From Enterobacter asburiae (GTDB taxonomy: Bacteria; Pseudomonadota; Gammaproteobacteria; Enterobacterales; Enterobacteriaceae): a stretch of 64,000 nucleotides of DNA. The notes beneath the pieces were generated by a model. The model saw nothing but the letters and a program-made list of their open reading frames with translations. It ran no database searches and was not told the DNA's origin. Numbering within the stretch: the first letter of the stretch is position 1; every line of letters begins with the position of its first letter. A program made the position numbers and the translations under genes. Shown here one piece after another: positions 28,067 to 37,159 of this stretch. The DNA lies in contig JAAQVN010000001.1 in NCBI GenBank assembly GCA_011754535.1, positions 2,418,001 to 2,482,000 of the forward strand, in the 5' to 3' direction.

Positions 28067-29452
28067 TTATTCAACCCAACCGCCGCCGAGCGCGGTGAAG
28101 AGATTAATCTCATTCACCTGGCGGGCGTAAATAAGGTCGAGAATGGTTTGCTGCGTGGAGAAAAGAGAACGTTCCGCGTCGAGCACCTCGATATAGCTGA
28201 CCACACCGCTGGAATATAATCCTCTGGCCCGCTGCAGGGTAATTTGCAACGAATCAAGATAACGCTGCTGCGCTTCAACTTGCTGGTTAATGCTGTCCCG
28301 CAGCGCGAGCGCGTCGGCAACCTGTTTGAAGGCGGACTGAATTTTTTGTTCGTAATTCACAACCGACTGCTGCTGGCGAATTTCGGCCAGCTTCAGGTCG
28401 GCCTTATTCCTGCCCGCATTAAAAATGGGAATGTCGATTTTAGGAATAAAATTCCACATCCCGCTCCCTGACGTGAACAGGCTGGACAACTCCGTGCTGC
28501 CGGTTGAAAGCCCGCTGGTCAGCGAAATGGACGGGAAAAAAGCAGCACGTGCCGCGCCGATATTTGCATCGGCCGCTTTAAGCTGATACCCCGCCTCCAT
28601 AATATCCGGGCGTTGCAGCAGTATCGCTGATGAAAGATGGGGAGGCAGTTTCACCGGCGCAACGTCACTGGCGTTCATGCCGCCGTCGCCCGGCAGCGCG
28701 CGATACGTGCCGAGGAGCAGCTGCAGGGCATTATTGGCCTGCGCCAGCTCCCCCTCTCTTTTGGCAATCTCTGCCTGCGTGCTTTCGATCTGTCCCCGGG
28801 CCTGTTCCAGCGCCAGAATGTTCGTGCTGCCCGTCACCAGCTGCTGCTCAACGAACGCATAGGAGTGCTGGTAATTGGCCAGCGTATCCCGCGCAATACG
28901 CAGCTGTTTATACGCCAGCTGCTGGTTGAAATAGCTCTGCGACACGTTAGAGACGAGCAGGATATGCACCGCTCGGCGGGCTTCTTCGCTGGCGAAATAG
29001 TTTTGTCGATCGGCCTCGCTCATGTTTTTCAACTTGCCGAAAAAGTCGAGCTCGTAGCTAAGCGCTAGCCCCGCGTCATACTGTTGTGAAGTGGGTTTGT
29101 CACTTTTCAGCCCGCCGCTGTACGTGATGCCCGAGGAGGCATTCAGTTGAGGATAACGATCCGCATCCGTCACGTTGAACTGCGCGCGGGCTTCCTCAAC
29201 CTTCAGGGCGGCCATTTTTATATCCCGGTTGTTCTTCAGGGCTTCCGTAATCAGCCCGGCGACCTGAGGATCGACAAAAAAGCGTCGCCAGCCGGTGTCC
29301 TGGTACCCCGCCGCCGCGGGCGTCAGGCCGTTACGGGAAAGCGAAAACTGCTGGGGTACCGGTGCTTCCGGCCGCTGGTATTCAGGCGCCAGCGAGACGC
29401 AGCCTGCCAGAATAAATACCGTACTGATGCTTAGTCGTTTTAACAGGAACAT
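28067..29452 (-). CDS. cusC: CusC, outer-membrane channel of the Cus pump
   Basis: A 461-residue TolC-like outer-membrane factor. The lipoprotein signal with lipobox LAGC (Cys18) is followed by two repeats of the alpha-barrel/beta-barrel domain. Typical motifs include LDFFGKLKNMSEADRQ, the signature LALEQARGQIESTQAEIAKR, and in the second half FNAGRNKADLKLAEIRQQQ. It gives the exit duct through the outer membrane for Cu(I)/Ag(I). It is the first gene of cusCFBA and starts 74 bases downstream of the CusR box. Confidence 0.94.
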   Translation of the reverse strand: MFLLKRLSISTVFILAGCVSLAPEYQRPEAPVPQQFSLSRNGLTPAAAGYQDTGWRRFFVDPQVAGLITEALKNNRDIKMAALKVEEARAQFNVTDADRYPQLNASSGITYSGGLKSDKPTSQQYDAGLALSYELDFFGKLKNMSEADRQNYFASEEARRAVHILLVSNVSQSYFNQQLAYKQLRIARDTLANYQHSYAFVEQQLVTGSTNILALEQARGQIESTQAEIAKREGELAQANNALQLLLGTYRALPGDGGMNASDVAPVKLPPHLSSAILLQRPDIMEAGYQLKAADANIGAARAAFFPSISLTSGLSTGSTELSSLFTSGSGMWNFIPKIDIPIFNAGRNKADLKLAEIRQQQSVVNYEQKIQSAFKQVADALALRDSINQQVEAQQRYLDSLQITLQRARGLYSSGVVSYIEVLDAERSLFSTQQTILDLIYARQVNEINLFTALGGGWVE

Positions 29453-29526
29453 AACGGTTTAAATGAAGTCCAGAGTAGTTTTAGGGTTACTCTACGGAAC
29501 GCATCCTGTTTGACGGGTGACAGGAT

Positions 29527-29544
29527 AATGACAATGTTGTCATT
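29527..29544. promoter_or_regulatory. CusR box
   Basis: AATGACAA-tg-TTGTCATT is a perfect 8+8 dyad in the divergent space between cusC (start 29452) and cusR (start 29616). It matches the CusR box that phospho-CusR binds in E. coli to activate cusCFBA and cusRS when copper or silver rises. Confidence 0.92.
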
Positions 29545-29615
29545 TTTAGCGTAAGTCATTGTTAACGGTCGCAGGCTCACTAGAATGTCGTCAGCAGCCA
29601 GTCAGGGGGAGCACG

Positions 29616-30299
29616 ATGAAAATACTGATCGTCGAAGATGAAATGAAAACCGGTGAGTACCTCAGCAAGGGGCTGACGGAAGCGGGGTTTGTCGTGGACC
29701 ACGCGGATAACGGCCTGAACGGCTACCACCTCGCCATGACCGCTGAATACGATCTGCTGATTCTGGATATCATGCTGCCCGATGTGAACGGCTGGGATAT
29801 TGTCCGCATGCTTCGCTCGGCCGGTAAAGGGATGCCCATCCTGTTACTCACGGCTCTCGGAACGATTGAACACCGGGTTAAAGGGCTTGAGCTGGGCGCG
29901 GATGATTATCTCATTAAGCCGTTCGCCTTCGCTGAGCTGCTCGCCAGGGTAAGGACGCTGTTAAGACGCGGGAATACGGTGATCGCGGAAAGCCAGCTCC
30001 AGGCGGCTGACCTGACGGTTGACCTCGTATCGCGAAAGGTCAGCCGGGCGGGCAATCGCATCCTGCTCACCAGCAAAGAGTTCAGCCTGCTGGAGTTTTT
30101 CCTGCGTCATCAGGGAGAGGTACTTCCCCGCTCCCTGATTGCCTCCCAGGTGTGGGACATGAACTTTGACAGCGACACGAACGCAATTGACGTGGCAGTA
30201 AAGCGGCTGCGCGCAAAGATCGATAACGATTTTGAACCGAAGCTGATCCAGACGGTGCGCGGCGTGGGTTATATGCTGGAGGTACCGGATGCACGTTAA
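29616..30299 (+). CDS. cusR: CusR, copper/silver response regulator
   Basis: A 227-residue OmpR-family regulator of normal length. The receiver domain starts [20 protein letters not shown] and its phospho-acceptor is Asp51 ([10 protein letters not shown]), with Lys in YLIKPFAF. The C-terminal winged helix ends with [12 protein letters not shown] 29616 (GGGGGAGC upstream) is used; the open frame extends further upstream without support. Its 3' end overlaps cusS by 11 bases. It activates the divergent cusCFBA through the box at 29527. Confidence 0.95.
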   Translation: MKILIVEDEMKTGEYLSKGLTEAGFVVDHADNGLNGYHLAMTAEYDLLILDIMLPDVNGWDIVRMLRSAGKGMPILLLTALGTIEHRVKGLELGADDYLIKPFAFAELLARVRTLLRRGNTVIAESQLQAADLTVDLVSRKVSRAGNRILLTSKEFSLLEFFLRHQGEVLPRSLIASQVWDMNFDSDTNAIDVAVKRLRAKIDNDFEPKLIQTVRGVGYMLEVPDAR

Positions 30300-31743
30300 G
30301 CTTCCCAGGCGCCCTTTTTCTCTTGCCTTGCGGCTGACCTTTTTTATCAGCCTCTCCACGATACTGGCCTTTTTCGCCTTTACCTGGTTTATGCTCCATT
30401 CCGTTGAAAAGCATTTCGCCGAGCAGGACATCAGCGACTTACAGCAGATCAGCAGCGCGATGCATCGCATCCTCCAGTCTCCGGCCGATCCCGACCAAAA
30501 GAAAATCAGCAAGCTCAAAGAGTCGGTCGCCAGCTACCGCAACGTGGCCGTCCTGCTTCTGGATCCGCAGGGCAATACCCTGTTCAGCTCGGCGCAAGGG
30601 GCGGCACTGCGCCCGGCGATGAATACGGCGAACTTTAGCGCACACCGTCGTGCACAGGATGTGTTTCTCTGGACGGTTGAAGACCCTGCCGCCCCCCTGC
30701 ACGCCGGGTCCGACATGAAGATGCAAACCTACCGAATTATCGCCTCTTCAGGCACGGCGACACTGCAGGGCAAAACCCAGAACTACGTCATGCTGATCGG
30801 GCTCTCGATAAATTTTCATCTCCACTACCTTGAGGCGCTGAAGAAGAATCTTTTTGCCATAGCCGCAGCGATCAGCCTGCTGATTGTGCTGGTTATTCGT
30901 ATCGCGGTGCGCCAGGGACACTTGCCCCTGCGTAACGTCAGCACCGCCATTAAAAATATCACCTCCGAAAATCTGGATGCGCGGCTGGAGCCGTCCCGCG
31001 TGCCCGTTGAGCTGGAACAGCTGGTGATCTCCTTCAACCATATGATTGGGAAAATTGAAGATGTCTTTACCCGGCAGGCGAATTTTTCCGCCGATATCGC
31101 CCACGAAATCAGAACCCCCATCACCAACCTGGTGACGCAAACGGAAATTGCGTTGAGCCAGAACCGCTCCCAGAAAGAGCTGGAAGATGTCCTCTACTCC
31201 AGCCTGGAAGAGTACAACCGGATGACCCGCATGGTCAGCGATATGCTTTTTCTGGCGCAGGCGGATAATAACCAGCTGATCCCAGACCGGGTGATGTTTG
31301 ATTTAAGCGCCGAGGTCATGAAAGTGTTCGATTTCTTCGAAGCCTGGGCGGAAGAACGCCACATCTCACTGAAATTTAACGGGATGCCCTGCCTGATAGA
31401 AGGCGATCCGCAGATGTTCAGAAGAGCAATCAATAATCTGCTCTCCAACGCCCTGCGCTATACGCCGGAAGGGAAAACGGTAACGGTCTCCATCAGAAAA
31501 CGGGATAACGACGTTGAGCTGGTGACAGAAAACCCCGGCACGCCGATCCCACAGGCGCATCTGCCAAAGTTGTTTGACCGTTTTTATCGCGTCGATCCGT
31601 CCAGACAGCGCAAAGGTGAAGGCAGCGGAATTGGGCTTGCCATCGTGAAGTCCATCGTCACGGCGCACCACGGCAAAGTCCGCGTGGAATCGGATGCGGT
31701 GTCGACGCGCTTCATCCTCACCGTGCCCGCAAAAGTGTTCTGA
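30289..31743 (+). CDS. cusS: CusS, copper/silver sensor histidine kinase
   Basis: A 484-residue inner-membrane kinase. Two membrane helices (about 14-36 and 185-205) flank a periplasmic sensor domain that binds Ag(I)/Cu(I) in E. coli CusS. A HAMP domain, the phospho-accepting H-box ([10 protein letters not shown], His272), the N-box ([12 protein letters not shown]) and the G-box ([15 protein letters not shown]) follow. ATG 30289 overlaps the cusR end by 11 bases, giving coupled expression. It converges with a LysR gene whose stop lies three bases beyond. Confidence 0.94.
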   Translation: MHVKLPRRPFSLALRLTFFISLSTILAFFAFTWFMLHSVEKHFAEQDISDLQQISSAMHRILQSPADPDQKKISKLKESVASYRNVAVLLLDPQGNTLFSSAQGAALRPAMNTANFSAHRRAQDVFLWTVEDPAAPLHAGSDMKMQTYRIIASSGTATLQGKTQNYVMLIGLSINFHLHYLEALKKNLFAIAAAISLLIVLVIRIAVRQGHLPLRNVSTAIKNITSENLDARLEPSRVPVELEQLVISFNHMIGKIEDVFTRQANFSADIAHEIRTPITNLVTQTEIALSQNRSQKELEDVLYSSLEEYNRMTRMVSDMLFLAQADNNQLIPDRVMFDLSAEVMKVFDFFEAWAEERHISLKFNGMPCLIEGDPQMFRRAINNLLSNALRYTPEGKTVTVSIRKRDNDVELVTENPGTPIPQAHLPKLFDRFYRVDPSRQRKGEGSGIGLAIVKSIVTAHHGKVRVESDAVSTRFILTVPAKVF

Positions 31744-31746
31744 GCG

Positions 31747-32652
31747 TCAGCAAACAGCGCGGCATACCTCAAGGACCTTTTCCCTGAGCCAGCGATGCGC
31801 CGGGTCCCGCTCCATGCGAGGATGCCACATCTGTGACACCGTAATGGTGCGGGTCTTAAAGGGCAGTTCAAAGACGTGCACGCGCTCGGTCATCGCCTGA
31901 TTGAGCAGGTACAGCGCCGGCACCATGGCAATAAGATCGGAGGCCAGCGCCACGGATAACGCCGTCGGGAATCCAGGCACCACACTGGCGATCTTTCGTT
32001 TCATCCCCCGTTCCGCCAGCGCATCGTCAACAGACCCGTGTAATGCCCCATCAGGCGACGCCACCACATGGCCCCACGCGACATAATCGTCAAGGCTGAC
32101 ATCAGGCTGTGACGACAGCGGATGCCCCTTGCGCACCGCGCCAACAAACCGATCCTGAAAAAGCCGCTGCAGGCGTATTTCAGGCCCCATATTGTTCTGC
32201 ACGCCGATCTCCAGGTCGACAAGCCCCTCCCGCAAATAGCGCGACGTTTTCTCTGGTTTGGGAGCGAAGCGGATGCACACTCCGGGCGCAACGCTCGCCA
32301 CGGCGGCTATGAGCAGTGGCCCAAACGCCACCACAAAACCGTCGTTGGCCCGGATGGTGAACAGCCGCTCGAGACTTTCCACCTTCAGCGTGTCGGTGGA
32401 GGGCTGGAGCACCGCTCTCGCCTCATGCACGGCGCTTCGGGCTCGGTCCCGCGTGGCTTCAGCCCAGGGGGTCAGCACCATCTGCCGACCAGCCCGCACC
32501 AGGATAGGATCGCCTGTCACCTCCCGCAGCCTGCTCAGGGTACGGCTCATGGCGGAGGTGCTCAGGTTCAAACGTCGCGCCGCGCCCGCCACGCTGGCCT
32601 CGGCCAGCAGAACGTCGAGCGCAACCAGAAGGTTAAAGTCAGGATCGGACAC
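31747..32652 (-). CDS. LysR-family regulator, probable control of the divergent MFS exporter
   Basis: A 301-residue LysR protein with the N-terminal HTH (about 5-65; VAGAARRLNLSTSAMSRTLS and LVRAGRQMVLTPWAEA) and a type-2 PBP effector domain. It belongs to the NodD/PcpR-like group judged by its N-terminus (FNLLVALDVLLAEASVAGAA). It is divergent from the MFS transporter gene at 32770 with 117 bases between, the usual layout for a LysR-controlled drug exporter. Its 3' end is three bases from the end of cusS. The effector is unknown. Confidence 0.85.
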   Translation of the reverse strand: MSDPDFNLLVALDVLLAEASVAGAARRLNLSTSAMSRTLSRLREVTGDPILVRAGRQMVLTPWAEATRDRARSAVHEARAVLQPSTDTLKVESLERLFTIRANDGFVVAFGPLLIAAVASVAPGVCIRFAPKPEKTSRYLREGLVDLEIGVQNNMGPEIRLQRLFQDRFVGAVRKGHPLSSQPDVSLDDYVAWGHVVASPDGALHGSVDDALAERGMKRKIASVVPGFPTALSVALASDLIAMVPALYLLNQAMTERVHVFELPFKTRTITVSQMWHPRMERDPAHRWLREKVLEVCRAVC

Positions 32653-32769
32653 GATGGCTCCTCAGATAAGGCGTTCTATGCAACGATAAAGTGCAAACGC
32701 TGCGTCTTCCGCCCTGTATACCCCATGATTATAGTTTCGTCATCACTATTCTTATCCGGAGTAACGACG

Positions 32770-34170
32770 ATGACGCTATTTTCAAACCTGCCCGGCGATG
32801 AAGGATTACCCGGTCATGAACGCGCCAGGGTGATGGCCGCCGTCATGACCACCACGCTGATGGGCGTCTTTGACGGCACCATGATCAACATCGCGCTGCC
32901 CTCCATGGCAAAGGCAATGCAGGTGCCCGCGAACGTTGCGGTTTGGTTTGCCAACGGCTATCTGCTGTCAGCGGCCATGACGCTGGCCATCTTCGCGGCG
33001 CTGGCGGCGCGAGTGGGCTATCGCCCGGTGTTTCTTGCCGGGCTTGCCACCTTTACGCTCACCTCGCTCGGCTGCGCGCTGGCGAAGACGCCCGACATGT
33101 TGATCGGCATGCGTATTCTGCAGGGCATCGGCGGGGCGGCCACCCTGAGTATCGCCCCGGCGATCCTGCGATCCGTATTTCCGGGTCGACTGCTTGGCCG
33201 AATTCTGGGGCTGCACGCCCTGCTTATCGCCTCCAGCACGGCGATTGCCCCTGTCCTGGGCGGAACCATACTGGACGCGCTGAGCTGGCAGTGGCTGTTC
33301 GCCATTAACATCATCCCGGGCAGCGTTGCCCTGCTGCTGGCGTGGCGGGCGTTACCGCGCCAGCCGGACGTTGATCGGTCCCCCTTTGATACGCCGGGCG
33401 CCGTGCTCTCCGCCGTGCTGTTAGGTTCTGCAATCATGCTGGCCGACAGCCTTCAGCACATAACGCAAAGTATCAACCCGGCGGCCACAGGCTGGGGGCT
33501 CCTCACGCTGGCCAGCGCCCTCGCCTTTATCTGGCGTATTCGGCGCGCGCAAAGTCCCATACTGCCGCCCGTTATTTTCAAAAATGGGTGCTTTACGCTT
33601 GCAGCCCTGACCTCGCTGGCCTCGTTTGTCAGCCAGGGCATTACCTTTGTCGCGCTGCCGTTCCTGTTTCAGAGCGTGTATGGCTACAGCCCGGTGGTTT
33701 CGGCGCTGCTGTTCACCCCGTGGCCGATTGGCATCGTGCTGATCGCGCCGCACGCGGGGCGCTGGGCGGATACCGTTTCCGCGCCGCTGATCTCGACTGT
33801 CGGGCTGATGATTTTTGTCGGTGGGCTGGTTCTGCTGGCGACGTTGCCGGATAGCCCTTCCGCATGGAATATCTGCCTGCGCAGTCTGGTGTGCGGGATT
33901 GGGTTCGGCTGCTTTCAGAGCCCCAATAACCGGGAAATGCTCGCTAACGTGGCGCGGGAATATGCCAGCTATGCCTCCGGCGTGTTGTCGATTGTGAGGA
34001 CATTTGGCCAGTGCCTCGGCGCCGCCGCGGTGGGCGTGCTGCTTGCGACGACCGAATCAGACCATGACCGGGCCGTGCATTTTGCGCTGTGGATCGCCGT
34101 CATCGCCTCGATGGGGTCGGTGTTGTTTAGCGTGAGTCGGCTGCGCCCTGCGGTTCGGGCATCAGCCTGA
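32770..34170 (+). CDS. MFS transporter, DHA2 (14-helix) drug-exporter type
   Basis: A 466-residue inner-membrane protein with about 14 hydrophobic segments. The pattern TTTLMGVFDGTMINIALPSM carries the Asp of DHA2 motif D1. GYLLSAAMTLAIF, a motif-A-like RVGYRPVF and motif C-like APVLGGTILDALSW follow. ATG 32770 has GGAG ten bases upstream; the very long upstream frame is antisense to the LysR gene and is rejected. Proton-driven export of a small toxic organic compound is expected; the substrate is not predictable. The divergent LysR gene probably regulates it. Confidence 0.85.
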   Translation: MTLFSNLPGDEGLPGHERARVMAAVMTTTLMGVFDGTMINIALPSMAKAMQVPANVAVWFANGYLLSAAMTLAIFAALAARVGYRPVFLAGLATFTLTSLGCALAKTPDMLIGMRILQGIGGAATLSIAPAILRSVFPGRLLGRILGLHALLIASSTAIAPVLGGTILDALSWQWLFAINIIPGSVALLLAWRALPRQPDVDRSPFDTPGAVLSAVLLGSAIMLADSLQHITQSINPAATGWGLLTLASALAFIWRIRRAQSPILPPVIFKNGCFTLAALTSLASFVSQGITFVALPFLFQSVYGYSPVVSALLFTPWPIGIVLIAPHAGRWADTVSAPLISTVGLMIFVGGLVLLATLPDSPSAWNICLRSLVCGIGFGCFQSPNNREMLANVAREYASYASGVLSIVRTFGQCLGAAAVGVLLATTESDHDRAVHFALWIAVIASMGSVLFSVSRLRPAVRASA

Positions 34171-34171
34171 T

Positions 34172-34232
34172 TCGCCCGGCGGCGCTACGCTTGCACAATG
34201 CAGGCCGGGTAAGCGCAGCGTCACCCGGCAAA
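34172..34232. repeat. REP-like palindromic element
   Basis: Between convergent genes, GCCCGGCGGCGCTACGCTTGC is followed by a second unit with stem GCCGGGT (34204-34210) and ACCCGGC (34223-34229). The GC-rich imperfect stem and its intergenic convergent position match enterobacterial REP/BIME elements. It may act as a transcript stabiliser or weak terminator. Confidence 0.65.
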
Positions 34233-34249
34233 AAAGACGACTCGCTCGT

Positions 34250-35245
34250 TTACTCCAGCGCCAGCAGCGCAAAGCTCGCCAGCCAGTGCCCGCCGCTGTA
34301 GTGGCTGCCCACCACGTGCTCGACGCTTGCCGTCAGGTGTTTCGCCACGGCATCACGCAGCGCCTGCTGCGCCGGATGGTTTGCGGGAAGCGCTTTAGCA
34401 ATATGCTTCATGCACCACGCACGGCTGAGGTTTAACCCGTCGAGATGGGAAATTTTCGGATCGGTACGGTCGCTCACCTCCGCCGGGTTCATCAGCGCCG
34501 CAACGGAGTCGACATCCGGCAGAAACGCGTCAAACCAGGCCGGGAAATCTTCCAACACCTTGCTCATCAGCAGCGCTTCCGTCAGCGCCCCGGAAATGTA
34601 CTCATCACCACCGGGTTCGTAGTGGGCAGGATAGCGCGTGTCGGCGAGATAAAACCGCTCCGCCGCCGTCACAATCGCCTGCTCAAGCGCGCTATCCTCC
34701 ACGCCTCGCGCGTAATCGAGCGCCAGCGCGAGGGCAAACGCCGTGTTGTAATGCGTCCCGACGCGGATTGGATAGGTGAGCTTGCCGAGGTAATCCACCA
34801 GCCTGTGGCGAATATCCTGCGTTAGCGGCTCAAGCGTTTGATACCAGCCTGCGGCCTGCGGCAGCGACGACTGTTTCAGCTCCTGGGCCAGCGCCAGCAA
34901 CCAGCCGTAGCCGTACGGGCGCTCGAACGAGGCGCGGAACGGCGCGGTGAAATAGGCCAGCTCTTTCGCCACGTTCTTTTCCGTCAGGTGCTCGTCGAAA
35001 AGCGCGAAGATCGCGTCCCGGCTCGGCAGCTCCGGATAGAGGCGCACGCAGCGCAGCAGCAGCCAGTAGCCGTGCACCGCCGAGTGCCAGTCGAAACAGC
35101 CGTAGAAAATCGGGTGCAGCTCGCGCGGCGGCAGAACGTCACCATCATCATTCAGCAGGTGCATGATGTGGTTCGGGTATTCCTGGCGCAAATAGGTTAA
35201 AGGCATGCGGGCAAACGCGTCAGCCTGATGTTGCGTCAATTCCAT
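34250..35245 (-). CDS. DUF2891 family protein
   Basis: A 331-residue cytosolic protein. Conserved-looking segments HPIFYGCFDWHSAVHGYW, RPYGYGWLLALAQEL, THYNTAFALALALDYA and HLDGLNLSRAWCM suggest an (alpha/alpha)-barrel fold, and match the DUF2891 family as I recall it. The function is unknown. It is the last gene of a leftward operon, nine bases after the DUF979 gene. A sugar- or peptide-processing role has been suggested by fold alone; no catalytic residues are established. Confidence 0.75.
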   Translation of the reverse strand: MELTQHQADAFARMPLTYLRQEYPNHIMHLLNDDGDVLPPRELHPIFYGCFDWHSAVHGYWLLLRCVRLYPELPSRDAIFALFDEHLTEKNVAKELAYFTAPFRASFERPYGYGWLLALAQELKQSSLPQAAGWYQTLEPLTQDIRHRLVDYLGKLTYPIRVGTHYNTAFALALALDYARGVEDSALEQAIVTAAERFYLADTRYPAHYEPGGDEYISGALTEALLMSKVLEDFPAWFDAFLPDVDSVAALMNPAEVSDRTDPKISHLDGLNLSRAWCMKHIAKALPANHPAQQALRDAVAKHLTASVEHVVGSHYSGGHWLASFALLALE

Positions 35246-35254
35246 AACAGCTCC

Positions 35255-36241
35255 TTAGCGAAACACGAGGAAATACATGAGGAACACGTTCACCACCAAC
35301 AGGGTTAACGCGGTCGGGATCTGGATCTTGATCACCTGATATTTGTCTTTCAGCTCCAGCAGCGCGGCGGGAACGATATTGAAGTTCGCAGCCATCGGCG
35401 TCATCAGCGTGCCACAGTAGCCCGCGTACATGCCAATCGCCAGCAGCGGCGCCGGGTTGCCGTGATGCACGTTGATCAGGAACGGCAAGGCGATCCCCGC
35501 GCTCAGCACAGGGAAAGCGGCAAAGGCGTTACCCATGATCATGGTAAACAGCGCCATCCCCACGCAATAAATCACCACCAGCATGAAGCGACTGTCCGGG
35601 TTCACGAACAGGCTGACCACCTTCTGCACCGAATCCCCGGTATTGGCCGCGACGAACACGCCGCCGAGCATCGCCAGCATCTGCGGCAGGATCACCGCCC
35701 AGCCGATAGTGTCGACAAGACGACGAGACTGGCGAATAGCATGCAGCGGTGTCCCCTTCGTCAGCCACCAGCCGGTGAGGATCGCCGCGACGCAGGCCAC
35801 GCACAGCGCCGCCAGGGTGAGCTGTTTCTGATCGAGCAGGAACACGCCGCCAACCGACACCCCTTTCAGGAACAGCGTCCCGATAACCGTTACCACCGGG
35901 ATCATCAGCGCGGGCAGGAACAGCCAGTTTTTAAGGCGCTTTGACGAGGCAACGCGCTCCTCCTCGGAGGCCATTTTGTAGTGCCCTTTCCCGACCAGGC
36001 CAAAACCCGCCAGCAGCGCGATAGCGATGACGCACCCGCCAACGATCCGGTACGCCAGCGATTTCCCCAGCTCCTGCACCATCAGGTCACCGAACAGGAA
36101 GATCCCGCCGAATAAAAACCAGAACAGCGCGGTGGTAAAACGCTTCGGATTGGCGCGATCGCGCAGGGTCATCACGACCAGCAGCATCACGACGAAGCCG
36201 ATCAGGTAATACACGCGGTTAATGGTGATAAGCGTCATCAT
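35255..36241 (-). CDS. DUF979 membrane permease subunit
   Basis: A 328-residue protein with about nine to ten hydrophobic helices (RVYYLIGFVVMLLVVMTL at the start; MYAGYCGTLMTPMAANFN near the C-terminus). This matches the DUF979 family. It overlaps the DUF969 gene by four bases (ATGA), so the two are coupled and likely form one transporter. In other bacteria DUF969-DUF979 pairs cluster with pyrrolidone-carboxylate peptidase and 5-oxoprolinase genes, which led to a suggested role in 5-oxoproline uptake (recalled knowledge). No such peptidase gene lies here. Confidence 0.8.
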   Translation of the reverse strand: MMTLITINRVYYLIGFVVMLLVVMTLRDRANPKRFTTALFWFLFGGIFLFGDLMVQELGKSLAYRIVGGCVIAIALLAGFGLVGKGHYKMASEEERVASSKRLKNWLFLPALMIPVVTVIGTLFLKGVSVGGVFLLDQKQLTLAALCVACVAAILTGWWLTKGTPLHAIRQSRRLVDTIGWAVILPQMLAMLGGVFVAANTGDSVQKVVSLFVNPDSRFMLVVIYCVGMALFTMIMGNAFAAFPVLSAGIALPFLINVHHGNPAPLLAIGMYAGYCGTLMTPMAANFNIVPAALLELKDKYQVIKIQIPTALTLLVVNVFLMYFLVFR

Positions 36242-36960
36242 TGCGCCACCTCCTGGTTACCCTGCTCTGCACGCCAGGCCATCACGTCGCGACGAATGCT
36301 GGCATCCAGGCGCAGCAGGCGCGTCATATGAATAATCAATGCCGCAATGGCGGTTGGGATAGCCCACAGGCCGATATGCAGCGGTTCGATGCCCTGAATA
36401 CCGTTCTCTTTCAGGAACGCGTCGATCAGCAGCACCGCGCCAAAGGCGATAAAGATGTCTTCTCCAAAGAAGACCGCAATGTTGTCGCACGCCGCAGCAT
36501 GGGCCTTGATTTTGTCGCGAATGTGCTGCGGCAGCTCGCCATATTCGTTCAGGGCGGCCCCTTCAGCCATCGGTGCCAGCAGCGGACGTACAGTCTGGGC
36601 ATGACCGCCCAGCGACATCAGCCCCAGCGCGGCGGTGCCTTCACGCGCCACGAAGTAGAGCATCAGGATACGCGCCGAGGTGGCGCTGGCGATCTTCGCG
36701 ACCCAGGCCTGGGCGCGCTCTTTAAGCCCGTAGTATTCCAGCAGACCAATCACCGGCAAGATCAGGATGAAGGTCGCCAGCGATCGGCTATTGACGAACT
36801 TCTCGCCGAAGGTTTCCAGCAGCATCCCGAAATCCATCCCGACCAGCAGGCCCGTCGCCAGCCCCGCCACCACGACTACCAGCAGCGGGTTGAAGCGCAG
36901 TGCAAAACCAATAACCACGATCGGTATCCCGATCAGCGGCAACAGCGTAGTACCGTCCAT
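36238..36960 (-). CDS. DUF969 membrane permease subunit
   Basis: A 240-residue protein with about six hydrophobic segments (LLPLIGIPIVVIGFALRFNP at the start) and the conserved stretch RPLLAPMAEGAA, then an acidic and amphipathic segment with DNIAVFFGEDIFIAFGAV. This matches the DUF969 family. It is the first gene of the leftward operon with DUF979 and DUF2891. The divergent regulator at 37160 with a large dyad between them probably controls it. Confidence 0.8.
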   Translation of the reverse strand: MDGTTLLPLIGIPIVVIGFALRFNPLLVVVVAGLATGLLVGMDFGMLLETFGEKFVNSRSLATFILILPVIGLLEYYGLKERAQAWVAKIASATSARILMLYFVAREGTAALGLMSLGGHAQTVRPLLAPMAEGAALNEYGELPQHIRDKIKAHAAACDNIAVFFGEDIFIAFGAVLLIDAFLKENGIQGIEPLHIGLWAIPTAIAALIIHMTRLLRLDASIRRDVMAWRAEQGNQEVAQ

Positions 36961-37090
36961 AACGTTTACCCTATCGAAAGTGAGCGTTGCGCGCCGACGG
37001 CTATTTTTTTAATTTGCGGCGAGCGATGTTGTGTTTTACGTCAGGCTTCACAAAACCTGCGCTAAAAAGCTATATCTGAACCTCAAAAAC

Positions 37091-37141
37091 ATGTAAACAA
37101 ATTATCAATAAAATGTTCTTATTTTATCGACGAGTTTACAT
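37091..37141. promoter_or_regulatory. Large nested palindrome between the DUF969 operon and its regulator
   Basis: Outer arms ATGTAAAC (37091-37098) and GTTTACAT (37134-37141) enclose inner arms ATAAAAT (37108-37114) and ATTTTAT (37121-37127), all perfect and with nearly the same centre (37116-37118). It lies 19 bases before the winged-helix regulator start and 130 before DUF969. I infer an operator bound by that regulator, possibly as two dimers. Confidence 0.65.
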
Positions 37142-37159
37142 TTCTGGCTAAGGAACGTT

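Noticed and set aside
32122..32769. Long N-terminal extension of the MFS transporter frame
   Set aside because: It is antisense to the LysR gene, composition is Gln/Arg/His-rich, and a well-placed ATG with GGAG exists at 32770.
34172..34232. GC-rich hairpin considered as a rho-independent terminator of the MFS gene
   Set aside because: It lacks a T run on the plus strand and has two related units, which suits a REP element better.
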